DNA of 36,584 bases from an uncultured Roseibacillus sp. (GCA_937949965.1 CALFBF010000074.1:1-36584), one strand, 5' to 3'. Counted from the stretch's first letter, positions 1-10,296 are shown. Numbers and translations: made by a program. Notes: generated from the letters alone by a model not told the origin.

Positions 1-296
1 AGACCCTGCCAATGAATGCAGAGATGCTACTTACAGTATCAATGGCTCCTCTTCTCCTCATCAGTAAAACGCCACGGCCCACACATACTTAAGTCATAAC
101 TACTTGACCAAGAATTACTTACAGCAATTAAACCCTTTTGAAAGAATTCAAAAATTCGTTCTCTTTAAAAAATCTGAAGGATTCCCTCTCTCGCCGCCGT
201 TTTCCTAGCAGATCATCTGAAGAAAATCTTCCTCATATTCGTCCTGCTTTAGCAAGGTAACCAATAACGATTTTCTTCACTAATCCCACCCACACT

Positions 297-983
297 ATGA
301 AACTTCTCTTTCTGGCATTCCTTCTCTGCTATCACTCGGCATGGGCTGGTCCTTTCCTCAACATCGATCGCTTGGGAGAACAGCTTGGAGGCTGGGAATC
401 TAAGGGAGAACGAGCGGCAGACTACGAGCGATCTGGCTCCAAATATCGTTCATGGAAGCCAGAGGTCACTCCCATGATGGGCGGGGGCATCTTCATCTCT
501 ATGCGTATTGATCATCTCCGGGGACTCTTTGCCTCGGACGATCACGCCTCACTGCAGGTCACCCTCGATGCCGAAGGCAACATCGTCGCGGCACAATCTT
601 CGATGGCATTTCAGGGTCGCAAGATCACTTCAGACGCCATTCATTTGGGCGTTTCCGCAGGAACGAAAGTAACCGGTGTCGATCAGGTCGCCAAAGTCGG
701 AACCGATCTCCTTGCTAATCTATCCTCCAAGCTCCTACGCGAGAATGTAGCAGAACCTGGGCGGGTGACCTTTCCGGCGGTGATTCACCACAACTACAAT
801 ATCCTCTGCCTTTCTACCGGAATCATTGAACCCGAAAGAGAGGGCCTAGAAGTCGCCGAACCCACTCCTCTCTCTTCTCCAGAAATCCCAAGCCACCCGA
901 CTCAAGAGCCTCTCAAGGTCAAAGAAGATAAGAACACAGTCCGCAAAACGGGGAAGACGACATCTCTCCCAACTGGTCCTTGA
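297..983 (+). CDS. Putative secreted protein of unknown function
   Basis: 228-aa ORF with an N-terminal signal-peptide-like stretch (MKLLFLAFLLCYHSAWAGP) and a charged, Pro-rich C-terminal tail; no family recognised. Confidence 0.7.
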   Translation: MKLLFLAFLLCYHSAWAGPFLNIDRLGEQLGGWESKGERAADYERSGSKYRSWKPEVTPMMGGGIFISMRIDHLRGLFASDDHASLQVTLDAEGNIVAAQSSMAFQGRKITSDAIHLGVSAGTKVTGVDQVAKVGTDLLANLSSKLLRENVAEPGRVTFPAVIHHNYNILCLSTGIIEPEREGLEVAEPTPLSSPEIPSHPTQEPLKVKEDKNTVRKTGKTTSLPTGP

Positions 984-1068
984 TGCCGCCTTTCAAAAAC
1001 CCCATAATTCATCTCGCTTCTTTTTATGCGAATAAACTAGCATTAAGGGACGTCGAATTTCGGTAACC

Positions 1069-1653
1069 ATGAAGAAACTCATCTCTTTCAGAAATCTGGC
1101 CCTCACGGTGAGCAGCTGCACGCTCGCGGTTGTGGTATCCTGTACTCCTTATCAACAACAAGGAGCCGCAATCGGTGCTCTTGGTGGTGCAGGTCTCGGA
1201 GCGATTGCAGGTGATGACACTGGCGATGTCCTTACTGGAGCGGCCCTCGGGGCTGCTGCGGGAACTGGCGTTGCCGCCTACCGCGAAGAACAAACTCGTC
1301 GCAGCCGCAGTCGTCAGCCCTTCAACAACAACGCTGCACCCTCACAACAAACAGCACCTCCCACGCAGCGTCCTAGCTATCAACCGCCGCCGCGAACCGC
1401 TAATCCACCACTCCCACAAACCTCGCGGACAAGCTCAGGCTCCTACCCCGTTGCCACTCCGAGCATCAAGCCGAACACAGTGATCTCTCCTTACCCACCC
1501 TACAACGTACTTGATACCACCGGTGCGAAGTCAGGAGACAAGTTGTGCGATCCCTCCACCATCCCCATCGATCCTGCCACAGGGAAGCAATACACCGACC
1601 CACGCACTGGGCTTCCTGACGTCAAGCGGGGGAAATACTTCATCGTCCCCTAG
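1069..1653 (+). CDS. Glycine-zipper-containing putative lipoprotein
   Basis: Signal peptide ending in VVVSC (lipobox-like), then glycine-zipper GAAIGALGGAGLGAIAGDDTGDVLTGAALGAAAG and a Pro/Gln-rich tail. Confidence 0.75.
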   Translation: MKKLISFRNLALTVSSCTLAVVVSCTPYQQQGAAIGALGGAGLGAIAGDDTGDVLTGAALGAAAGTGVAAYREEQTRRSRSRQPFNNNAAPSQQTAPPTQRPSYQPPPRTANPPLPQTSRTSSGSYPVATPSIKPNTVISPYPPYNVLDTTGAKSGDKLCDPSTIPIDPATGKQYTDPRTGLPDVKRGKYFIVP

Positions 1654-1698
1654 CGGAGGCGACGGACTCGGCGGCGTCCTATAGGGCTCCGTTATTCA

Positions 1699-2023
1699 TT
1701 ATGTGAACAACTCAATATCCTCTAGGTCGCGCAGAGTGACCTTTCTTATAATATCGAGAAAATCTCTCATGTAAGCGGCATTCGCAGAAGTATCTCGGAC
1801 AGCAGCATACAGCCGGCACTGGAGGCCGTTCTTAGTAATGCGACGCTGAGAAACATAGTCCCGATCGAGGTAGGGCTGAATAGCCCAAGTCGGCAAAGTA
1901 GCAATCCCACGCCGACTCGTAACGAGCTGCAATAAGGCAACCGTTAGCATGGCAGTTCTACGCTCCGGATTCACCCCAGCAGGTTGCAGCACTTGCTCCT
2001 CTAACAAGGGGCGGTGCAGTAGG
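1699..2023 (-). pseudogene. Truncated LysR-family (MetR-like) substrate-binding-domain fragment
   Basis: Minus-frame translation VLQPAGVNPERRTAMLTVALLQLVTSRRGIATLPTWAIQPYLDRDYVSQRRITKNGLQCRLYAAVRDTS...FLDIIRK resembles the C-terminus of LysR/MetR regulators; no N-terminal HTH and no start codon of its own. The frame runs into the rsgA 3' end. Confidence 0.65.
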
Positions 2024-3169
2024 TTACCAGTCGCCTCGTTCTTCTTTATCGAGTTCGACCCGGTCTTCCCAGTTGCGTGCTTTGATCTTGCGGTCACGCT
2101 TAGCCCAGCGTTCGGTCGCCATCTGCCGTTTCTTCTGACGCCTCTTGAGTTCTGCGATTTCGATTTCGAGATTGAGAAAACTCTCGTAGCGAGCGGGGTC
2201 GAGCTCACCGCTTTCAACCGCAGAGACGATTGCGCAACCGGCATCACGCTCGTGCTTACAATCGGCGAAACGACACTGGAGAGTGAGTTCTTCGATATCG
2301 AAGAAACTCTCGCGAAGGGTCGCTTCATCAGTCCACATCTGGACCTCGCGGATACCGGGATTGTCGATGAGCATCCCTCCCGAGGGAAGGAGAACAAGCT
2401 CTCGCCAACTGGTGGTGTGACGCCCTTTGCCCGTCACCTCGTTCACCTCTCCTGTGAGAAGATCCTCGCGATCAAGAAGTTGGTTAACGAGAGTAGACTT
2501 TCCCACCCCGCTGGAACCTACCAGCGCCAGAGTCGTTCCGGGGGTGAGATAGTTTTTCAGAACTTCCAAGCCAGTGCCTTCCACCGCACTCGCGCCGTGG
2601 ACTTCGACTTGAGGATCAATCTCCTTCACCTCAGCAACAAGAGCAGCCATCTCGGCTTCCGTCACTAGGTCGGCCTTATTGACTAGGAGGACACCGCGAG
2701 CGCCGCTTTTGCCAATGAGGATCAGATAGCGCTCGAGACGTCTCACATTAAAATCTGCCACCGCATCGGTGACCACAACTACCACGTCAACATTAGCTGC
2801 AATGACTTGTTCTTCCGAAGAATTGCCTGGTTTCTTGCGTGAGAAAGTTGTCACTCGCGACAATTGAGCGCGGATGATGTGTTCATCATCCTCTCCCTGC
2901 ACCTCCACCGCAACCCAGTCCCCTACGGCAGGTAAATCGGCATCGCAATCAGCCTCGTGCCACACTTTGCCACCGGTGACGACTTCGAGCTCTTCCCCGG
3001 TTTCCAGCCAAGCTCGGAAATTAATCTTGGTCTCTTCTACCAAGCGAGCGGGGATCCAGCCCTGCTTACGGTAAGGTTCGAATTCTTTCTCAAACTCTTG
3101 ATTCCATCCTATCTCCTCCAAAGTCACTTCCGGGAGATTAGCAAATTCAGCGCTATACGAAAGAGCCAT
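2024..3169 (-). CDS. rsgA: Ribosome small subunit-dependent GTPase A
   Basis: Circularly permuted GTPase motifs (NKADLV, GSSGVGKSTLVN, DNPGIRE) followed by the Cys/His zinc motif CRFADCKHERDAGC. Confidence 0.93.
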   Translation of the reverse strand: MALSYSAEFANLPEVTLEEIGWNQEFEKEFEPYRKQGWIPARLVEETKINFRAWLETGEELEVVTGGKVWHEADCDADLPAVGDWVAVEVQGEDDEHIIRAQLSRVTTFSRKKPGNSSEEQVIAANVDVVVVVTDAVADFNVRRLERYLILIGKSGARGVLLVNKADLVTEAEMAALVAEVKEIDPQVEVHGASAVEGTGLEVLKNYLTPGTTLALVGSSGVGKSTLVNQLLDREDLLTGEVNEVTGKGRHTTSWRELVLLPSGGMLIDNPGIREVQMWTDEATLRESFFDIEELTLQCRFADCKHERDAGCAIVSAVESGELDPARYESFLNLEIEIAELKRRQKKRQMATERWAKRDRKIKARNWEDRVELDKEERGDW

Positions 3170-3277
3170 TCCTCATGCTACCTCAACTCCATTGAGCAGA
3201 CACCGCGCCGAACATTCTTTGTGGATGAAGTGAACCTCTGACTTGGTTTTTCCCAAAACGAGGCCATTCTTTACTCA

Positions 3278-4198
3278 ATGCGCTGGTTTGCCCTCCTTCT
3301 CTTCCTGCCTCTCTTCTCTTGTGGAGTACAATCCGAAGCCGTTCCCCCGCCTTCCACTTCCTTTCTAACAGCTAACGACGGTAAACGGCTCCCGCTCCAG
3401 CACTGGAACCTTAAGGCTAAGCCAAAAACAGTCGTGATTGCGCTCCATGGGGTCGAAGGAGCGAGTCAGGACTTTCAAAACCTCGGAAAGACTCTTTCCC
3501 AGAAATCCCCCGACACCAGTCTCTACGCGCTCAACTTGCGAGGAAGCGGCTACGATCCAGATCCTCATAACAAAGGCAATATCTCTTCCCCTTCTCTCTG
3601 GATGGAGGACTTGGAAACGCTCCATAAGCAGCTTCGCAAGCGCCACCCCAAGGCCCGCTTCATCTGGATGGGTGAATCCATGGGCTCTCAAATCGTGCTC
3701 CATACTGCGGCCCAAGCAGAGACCTTGCCCGACGGCCTCATTCTCGTTTCGCCCGTCGTTTCACTCGATTTCATTCCTCCTCTTTTGGTTACCCTCCTCA
3801 AAACGGCTGCAATCTTACTTCCCGATTTGGGAATCTCGATGAAGACTCTCGCGGGGGGCCAACTCCCGAACACTCCGCATGGCGATCCCCTCGAACAAGG
3901 GCAGAAGAACCCCTATCACGTCCCTCGTTACCGACTGCGCTACCTCAACGCAGTAGCCACACTCTCGGAGTCGATGAAAGAGCAAGCCACCGCAATCCAG
4001 CTTCCCACCTTGATCCTCAACGGGGAAAAAGATCCTCTGACCAAGCCGGAAGAAGTTATCGAGTTTGCAAAAGCTTTTGCGGCCCCTCCCAAGCAGCTTT
4101 CCTTTGCGGAATCTCAACACCTTCTATTTTACGATCAGGAAAAAGAAGAGGTCATTGCAGCCATCCACGACTGGTTGCGACAGACCACAAAGCTATAG
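3278..4198 (+). CDS. Alpha/beta hydrolase (lysophospholipase-like), putative lipoprotein
   Basis: Signal peptide with lipobox LFSCG; GxSxG-type nucleophile elbow GESMGS; C-terminal LNGEKDPLT...H catalytic region. Confidence 0.85.
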   Translation: MRWFALLLFLPLFSCGVQSEAVPPPSTSFLTANDGKRLPLQHWNLKAKPKTVVIALHGVEGASQDFQNLGKTLSQKSPDTSLYALNLRGSGYDPDPHNKGNISSPSLWMEDLETLHKQLRKRHPKARFIWMGESMGSQIVLHTAAQAETLPDGLILVSPVVSLDFIPPLLVTLLKTAAILLPDLGISMKTLAGGQLPNTPHGDPLEQGQKNPYHVPRYRLRYLNAVATLSESMKEQATAIQLPTLILNGEKDPLTKPEEVIEFAKAFAAPPKQLSFAESQHLLFYDQEKEEVIAAIHDWLRQTTKL

Positions 4199-4232
4199 CA
4201 CTTTTCACTATAGTTTCCGTAGCGTTTTCCAT

Positions 4233-5024
4233 TTACTCCTCAGCAATAATCTCGCGGAAGCGTTTCACTGCTAGTGCAGTCCCGGACTCAGGATCGATAT
4301 CTACGATCATGCCACCTAGTTCGACAGGGCCTTTTGCAATTGGGAAGCGGGTAGGCATGCCAGTACGGAAACGCCAAACTACGCTATCAACCGCTCGCCC
4401 TAGAACAGAATGATGAGGTCCACACATCCCGGCATCTGTTAGCACCGCCGTGCCGCCGGGTAAGATTCGCTCATCAGCAGTTTGCACGTGAGTATGTGTT
4501 CCCACTACCGCAGAGACTTTGCCGTCGAGATGATGACCAAAGCCGATCTTCTCACTAGTGGCTTCGGCATGGAAGTCGACGAAGATCATCTTAACTCCCT
4601 CTTCTCGTAAGCGCTCGACTTCGGCAGTGGTTTTGGTGAAGGGATCTTCTAAAGGGGGTTGGATGAAGACCCGACCTTGAGCGTTAATCACCGCGACCTT
4701 TCCCTTAGCGGTATCGAGAACCACACTACCCGCTCCTGCTGTTCCTTCGGGCCAGTTGATAGGACGTAGGAGGCGGGGTTCGGTGAGGAAGTAATCTACA
4801 ATTTCTTTCTGATCCCAGACATGATCACCCGTAGTTACTACTGCAATCCCTGCACGAAGAAGATCAATGGAAAGCTTGGGAGTAATTCCTCGACCACCTG
4901 CGATATTCTCTCCATTGGCAATGACGAAGTCGATTCCCTCCTCCTGACGAAGGCTTGGGAGACGCTTATAAACGGCCTCCCGACCTGGTTCGCCTACAAT
5001 ATCTCCTAGAAATAAAATCCTCAT
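4233..5024 (-). CDS. YmdB-family metallophosphoesterase
   Basis: MRILFLGDIVGEPGR, NGENIAGGRGI, TGDHVWDQKEI, DFHAEATSEK, GTHTHVQTADERIL, DAGMCGP motifs; likely start at the internal ATG (5024) rather than the ORF start at 5054. Confidence 0.9.
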   Translation of the reverse strand: MRILFLGDIVGEPGREAVYKRLPSLRQEEGIDFVIANGENIAGGRGITPKLSIDLLRAGIAVVTTGDHVWDQKEIVDYFLTEPRLLRPINWPEGTAGAGSVVLDTAKGKVAVINAQGRVFIQPPLEDPFTKTTAEVERLREEGVKMIFVDFHAEATSEKIGFGHHLDGKVSAVVGTHTHVQTADERILPGGTAVLTDAGMCGPHHSVLGRAVDSVVWRFRTGMPTRFPIAKGPVELGGMIVDIDPESGTALAVKRFREIIAEE

Positions 5025-5296
5025 TTCCTCGCCCATCCAACTAAGAAAACCCATCTCATCAGGCTTCGCAATCCTTATACGAAAGGGTATTTCTAGTAAT
5101 TTTCATCTTCCAAACTCCTGCCTTCGGAAAATCGAACCATTTCCCAAGACCGAATTCTCCTTTTTGCGGTAATACGGTAATAAAAAGGCCGCCATTCATC
5201 ACAGCGACCTTTAGTAAAGTTCAACCAAAAAGCTGTATTCTATTACTCATCAAGAAGTAACAGTGATAAATCCAAATTCTCGTAATCGAAGGTATC

Positions 5297-7654
5297 CTAT
5301 CTCCGACCCTTTATCGCCTCTATCGCTCGTTCAGCGTAGAAAGAGAGATCTTCGTTAGAATCCTTAGTGAAGGGTCGAATCAGTTCAAGAGCCCAAGCCT
5401 CGGAACCACGGCCAAGCGCTCCTATGAATTCTTTCTTCTCGCGCTCATCCTTCAGTTCGCTGGAGACTGCCGTCCACATTGCCTTTTTCTCGTAATTCAC
5501 CAAGTCGACCTTGCCAACGAGGAACTTAACCAAAGAGTCAAAAGCGTATGAACGCAGGAACTTATCACTTTCGCCACGAAGAGCTTTTAGGTGAGTTTCG
5601 AATAAAGAGGTATCACGCCAATTGGCTAAGGCAGCGTAGGCAGCCACTCTGAGAGTATTCTCGTCGGAAGCCAAAGCGGCACTGACAGCACCCTTGGCCT
5701 GGGGATCGCCACTTGCACCGAGTAAACGAAGGAAGGTTTCTTTAGGTTTGGAGTCGAGAGAATTCTCAAAAGCCTTTAGCAAATCCCTGGCTACACGTGA
5801 GTTATTGGTCTTACCTTCTAGGTGCCTCTTTACTGCTCTCTCGGCAGCAGAGCGAACATCTGGTGAGTCGGTAGTTGAAATAATCCGATAGAGAACATCC
5901 AGATGATCGGTCTCCACATTCTGCCCAGTTGCATTCAGGGCTGCTACAACGGAGCCATTATCCTCTCCATCGGTAGCATATTTGAGTAAGAAGGGCATTG
6001 AAGACTCTTCTCCTCGCTTACCGACCACCTCGAAGAGTTTGGTCCGGATCTGCTCGCTGAGATTCGTCGAGGAAGCGAACTCCGCAACTCGTTTATCGAG
6101 ATCAAAACCATTGGTAGTGGAACGACCGAGATAAAGAGTTTGGTAAACCGCTCCTTTTTCGGGGTCAAAATCAACACTAGAGGCTGCGGCTAAGAAACTC
6201 TCTACATTTTTCTCCGATAAAGGAATCTCTGTTACCGTCGGATCAGCAGCTTGTGCCATCAGTCCTTCCAACTCTTTCTCCGCATCACGAGTTCCCATCA
6301 CATCGACAAGTAAAACGGTGGTTACGACAATGGCGACTCCGAGAACAGAAGCTGCAGCAATTTTAACAGCAGAATTTCCCTTAGCAGACTTACCAGGAAT
6401 CGCTTGCGAGGTCGCCCCGCCAAGTCCGGAACTGAGGATTTGTCCCGTTTGAGAAGAAGGAGCGCCAATCGAAGCACTCACTTGTCCAGTGATTGCGGAT
6501 ACTGGCCCCGTGATCACCCGGCTTGTCTGAGCTCCGGTGATTGGGGTGGGAGCACCACCCGGAGGGGTAATGGGTTGTGGAACCACTACTGGGACCCCGC
6601 TGGCTTGCGCATCTGTAGTCTCACTAGCAGCGGCCGAACCTAGTACAGGTCCAGTCAGAAGTTTGGCCCGGACAGGAGTCGCCCCCTCCCGCGCCCCAGA
6701 CTGAACGGGAACAGGCCCAGTGAGATGGCTTGAATCTCCCATTGAAACGCGGGGAGATCCTGCGTTGAGACTACTCGCGGATACTGTTTCTACCGCAACG
6801 GGCGCAGTCTGAGGAACTGGCTGTTCGAAAGAGAGAAAACGTTCGAGTGCCTCGCGAGCGTTACGAGGACGGTCGTCGGGAGCACGCGCAATGTGCCACT
6901 CAACCCATTGGCAGACCCAATCGGGAAGATCTGGCCGATAGTCCTTAAGAGGGTGAAAATCATTTTGCAAATGAGCGGCCATCACCTGAGGCGCAGTCTC
7001 GGCATCAAAAGGATATTCCCCAGTTAAACAGAAAAAGAAAACACAGCCGAGAGAATACATGTCGGTGCGTTGATCTAGAGGAACACGTTCGAATTGTTCG
7101 GGTGCCATGAAATGAATCGAGCCGAAGACGGCGTCGCCGTGGTCGATCGTTTGTAAAGAAGGTTTGGCGGAAAACTTAGCCAAGCCGAAATCCACAAGCT
7201 TAACTTGGAACTTACCAGAAGGCAGCCAAGTAACCATTACGTTGGAGGGCTTAATATCGCGGTGAACAAGATCAAGCTCTTGCGCCGCGATGAGGGCCTC
7301 TAGACACTGGACGGCAGTTTCGCGAAAATCCTGCCAAGTCATCGTCCCCCGCTCGACCATCTCATCGAGGGTCCGACCAGATAACAACTCCATGACCACG
7401 TAGGGACCGTCACTATCTACCCCGGCATCGTAAACGGTGACAATATGAGGATGCTGCACTGAACAAAGAGCGGTCGCCTCCTTGAGGAGTGCTTTGGTGG
7501 CGCCATCTTCTTCGTCATTGGCATCAAATCCTTCTTCGGTAAGGACTCGCTTGATGGCGACTTCCCGATTTAAGTTTTTGTCGTAGGCACGATAAACCGC
7601 CCCAACTCCTCCTTGGCCGATTTTCCCCCTGATTTCGTATCGTTCTTCGCTCAT
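5297..7654 (-). CDS. Serine/threonine protein kinase with low-complexity linker, one TM segment and C-terminal HEAT-like repeats
   Basis: GQGGVGAVYRAYD, AIKRV, HRDIKPSNVM, DFGLAKF, MAPEQF kinase motifs; TM segment AVKIAAASVLGVAIVVTTVLLVDV; repeat-like alpha-helical C-terminus. Confidence 0.93.
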   Translation of the reverse strand: MSEERYEIRGKIGQGGVGAVYRAYDKNLNREVAIKRVLTEEGFDANDEEDGATKALLKEATALCSVQHPHIVTVYDAGVDSDGPYVVMELLSGRTLDEMVERGTMTWQDFRETAVQCLEALIAAQELDLVHRDIKPSNVMVTWLPSGKFQVKLVDFGLAKFSAKPSLQTIDHGDAVFGSIHFMAPEQFERVPLDQRTDMYSLGCVFFFCLTGEYPFDAETAPQVMAAHLQNDFHPLKDYRPDLPDWVCQWVEWHIARAPDDRPRNAREALERFLSFEQPVPQTAPVAVETVSASSLNAGSPRVSMGDSSHLTGPVPVQSGAREGATPVRAKLLTGPVLGSAAASETTDAQASGVPVVVPQPITPPGGAPTPITGAQTSRVITGPVSAITGQVSASIGAPSSQTGQILSSGLGGATSQAIPGKSAKGNSAVKIAAASVLGVAIVVTTVLLVDVMGTRDAEKELEGLMAQAADPTVTEIPLSEKNVESFLAAASSVDFDPEKGAVYQTLYLGRSTTNGFDLDKRVAEFASSTNLSEQIRTKLFEVVGKRGEESSMPFLLKYATDGEDNGSVVAALNATGQNVETDHLDVLYRIISTTDSPDVRSAAERAVKRHLEGKTNNSRVARDLLKAFENSLDSKPKETFLRLLGASGDPQAKGAVSAALASDENTLRVAAYAALANWRDTSLFETHLKALRGESDKFLRSYAFDSLVKFLVGKVDLVNYEKKAMWTAVSSELKDEREKKEFIGALGRGSEAWALELIRPFTKDSNEDLSFYAERAIEAIKGRR

Positions 7655-7859
7655 GAATTATTAATCCCTCGTGATTATTAAATCATACCAAATAAAATTA
7701 CCAAAGTAAATCATGGCTTATCAAGTCACCCAAAAAAGATGACAAACAAGGCATTTAAAGGGTCGCTGGGTTCTTTTTTAGAGGTAGCACTATGACGTCC
7801 TAACGTTTTTCACATGATAGAACTTTCCAAAAGCAGCGTTTCTTTCGTCAAGATTCGTC

Positions 7860-10283
7860 ATGAAAAGATTTTCCAAGACTCACCTCTGGCACCAACTTCT
7901 TGTTACCGTTGTCGCCATACAAAGTCCATTTGTGACTTTACTTGAGGGCGATGAGCATGAACTTCCAGAACTGCTAGAAGACACTTTGGCCTTCTATTGT
8001 TACGACTGCCATGGTGGCGGAATCACTGAGGGGGGCTTAGATCTAGAGGAAACCCCTTTCAAACTCTCTGATCCCCATAATCGTGAAAAATGGATTCACG
8101 TCTTTGATCGTATTCAATCCGGCGAAATGCCGCCTAAAGAAGAAGAGCAAATCGAAAATGAGGAAAGAGAAGCTTTCCTCGCAGCACTACAACCTCAACT
8201 GCTAAACGCTGAAAATAAAGACATCCGGAATAAAGGACGAGCACGGGGGCGACGATTAACCCGAGTGGAATATGAAAATTCTATCCACGATCTACTCGGT
8301 ATCCGGATTCCTCTCATCAGTCTCCTTCCGAGCGACGAAACAGACGGCAGTTTTCAAACTATCGCTCAAGGGCAACAGCTCAGTCACTTCCACCTCAGCA
8401 AATACCTAGAAGCTGCAGACAAAGCTCTCACCGAGGCCATTAAGCGCAGTAAAAACGACGGTAGTAGTTTCGAACAATACTTCAGTCCTCATAGCATTGC
8501 AGGGTCTGTTCCACGTTACTACGAAAACTATCGTGGCCCTCAAAAGAAGGGAAAACGCATCTACGCTTGGGCTCGCGCAATTGGATTCAACGGGAGCATG
8601 CAACCAACACGAGTCCCAGAATCAGGTTGGTACCGTATCCGGCTTGAAAACGTAGAGGGAATTAACGTTAACGACAACGGAGTTGTTTGGGGAACCCTGA
8701 AGACGGGAGCAGGCACCTCTGCACAAGCTCATCTGGAGCTTGCAACCCTCATTGAAGCTACTACCCAACCTAAAGACATTGTCTGTGAAACTTGGATTGA
8801 AGAAGAAGATCTCCTCGTGATCGAGCCTAACCGAGGGGGACAACCCAAAGTAAGACGTAAAGGCCCTCGTCCAGAAAACCCTAGACAACGTCGCGTCTAC
8901 TATCATGACCGAGATTTAATAGCGGAAGGATATGAAGCAATTGCCTTTGATAGTATTGAAATAAAACGCATCTACCCTGGGGGAACTCAAAGCCAAGTGC
9001 GAGAGAAACTCTTCCCCGGGGTGGTCTTCAAAGAAAATGAGCCTCAACTCATCGATCCCCAACAAGAGATTGAAAGCTTGATCACTCTCTTTGCAGAAAA
9101 GGCCTTCCGGCGACCGGTAACAGCCCAACAAATCCGCCCTTATCAGCAACTTGCGGTAAAGCGTTACCTTGAGTCAAAAGATCCCTTCCAAGCGCTCCAC
9201 GAGGGGTATCGGGCCATTCTTTGTTCTCCTCGTTTTCTCACCTTTGTCGAACCAGTAGGAAAACTTGATGACCATGCCATCGCGACTCGCCTCAGCTATC
9301 TCTTGTGGTCCAGCACACCCGATCAAACTCTGCGCAAACTTGCCGATAACAAAATACTTTCTCGTCCCAAGGTGCTTAAAAAAGAAATCTCACGCCTTTG
9401 GCAACATCCTCGCTCACAAAACTTTGTTGAAAACTTTACTGACCAATGGTTGCGATTAGCGGAGATTGATTTCACCACTCCTGATCCAAGGCGGTTTTAT
9501 AAATTCGACACTGTTTTACAGGAATCGATGTTACTGGAAACCCGTGCCTTCTTTCGCGAACTAATCCAAGAAGACCTTCCGATTAATCATCTTATTGATT
9601 CTGATTTTGCGATGCTGAACACGCGGCTCCAGAGACACTATCACCAAGAACATTTAAAGGTAAAACCGGGTAAAGGCATACAAAAAGTAAAAGTTGCCCC
9701 CGAAGACCGCAGTGGATTGGTCACTCAAGCCTCCATTCTGAAAGTCACCGCAGACGGGTCGGTCACCTCCCCTATCTTACGAGGAGTTTGGATTGGAGAA
9801 CGTATCCTCGGGTTGCACATCCCTCCTCCCCCCGCCAATGTTCCTGCTATCGAGCCCGACATACGAGGAGCCGTTAGTATTCGCGATCAGCTAGAGAAGC
9901 ACCGTGCCGATCCTTCCTGCGCCGCGTGCCATACCAAAATTGATCCTCAGGGTTTTGCGCTTGAAAGCTTCGATCCCATCGGGGGCTTACGCGAATATTA
10001 CGGACGAAAAAACGACTCTGTAAAAGTCGATCCCAGTGGACAGACCCTCGACGGGCTCTCTTTCCCCGATATCGAAGGTTGGAAAGCGATATACTCGCAA
10101 CGTCCTCGTCTGATTGCCAAAGCCTTTGTGAAGCAGCTACTCGCTTACGGCACCGGGGCCGAGATTGGCTTTAGCGACCGCCGAGCCATCGAGAGAATCC
10201 TAGACAAAGCGAAAGACCAGAACTACGGCGTCCGTTCTCTTATCGAGGCTGCGATTAGCAGCGACATATTCCTCACCAAATAA
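7860..10283 (+). CDS. DUF1592/DUF1587/DUF1588/DUF1585-type planctomycete-like cytochrome c (PSD) protein
   Basis: Two CxxCH heme motifs (CYDCH, CAACH); RRLTRVEYENSIHDLLG, RRPVT, RLSYLLWSSTPD, RGVWIGERILGLHIPPPPANVPAIEPD, LAYGTGAEIGFSDRRAIE blocks. Confidence 0.92.
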   Translation: MKRFSKTHLWHQLLVTVVAIQSPFVTLLEGDEHELPELLEDTLAFYCYDCHGGGITEGGLDLEETPFKLSDPHNREKWIHVFDRIQSGEMPPKEEEQIENEEREAFLAALQPQLLNAENKDIRNKGRARGRRLTRVEYENSIHDLLGIRIPLISLLPSDETDGSFQTIAQGQQLSHFHLSKYLEAADKALTEAIKRSKNDGSSFEQYFSPHSIAGSVPRYYENYRGPQKKGKRIYAWARAIGFNGSMQPTRVPESGWYRIRLENVEGINVNDNGVVWGTLKTGAGTSAQAHLELATLIEATTQPKDIVCETWIEEEDLLVIEPNRGGQPKVRRKGPRPENPRQRRVYYHDRDLIAEGYEAIAFDSIEIKRIYPGGTQSQVREKLFPGVVFKENEPQLIDPQQEIESLITLFAEKAFRRPVTAQQIRPYQQLAVKRYLESKDPFQALHEGYRAILCSPRFLTFVEPVGKLDDHAIATRLSYLLWSSTPDQTLRKLADNKILSRPKVLKKEISRLWQHPRSQNFVENFTDQWLRLAEIDFTTPDPRRFYKFDTVLQESMLLETRAFFRELIQEDLPINHLIDSDFAMLNTRLQRHYHQEHLKVKPGKGIQKVKVAPEDRSGLVTQASILKVTADGSVTSPILRGVWIGERILGLHIPPPPANVPAIEPDIRGAVSIRDQLEKHRADPSCAACHTKIDPQGFALESFDPIGGLREYYGRKNDSVKVDPSGQTLDGLSFPDIEGWKAIYSQRPRLIAKAFVKQLLAYGTGAEIGFSDRRAIERILDKAKDQNYGVRSLIEAAISSDIFLTK

Positions 10284-10296
10284 CTCTTATCACCTC

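Noticed and set aside
1-296. Possible coding sequence or RNA gene at the left edge
   Set aside because: Only very short frames and no tRNA- or rRNA-like features
1024-1293. Antisense 89-aa ORF over the glycine-zipper gene
   Set aside because: Low-complexity translation, overlaps a better supported coding frame
1949-2668. 239-aa plus-strand ORF over rsgA
   Set aside because: Fully antisense to rsgA motifs; composition is typical of a shadow ORF
7657-7681. Direct repeat ATTATTAA (7657-7664 and 7674-7681) just upstream of the kinase start
   Set aside because: Short AT-rich repeat, easily expected by chance in an intergenic region; no supporting motif
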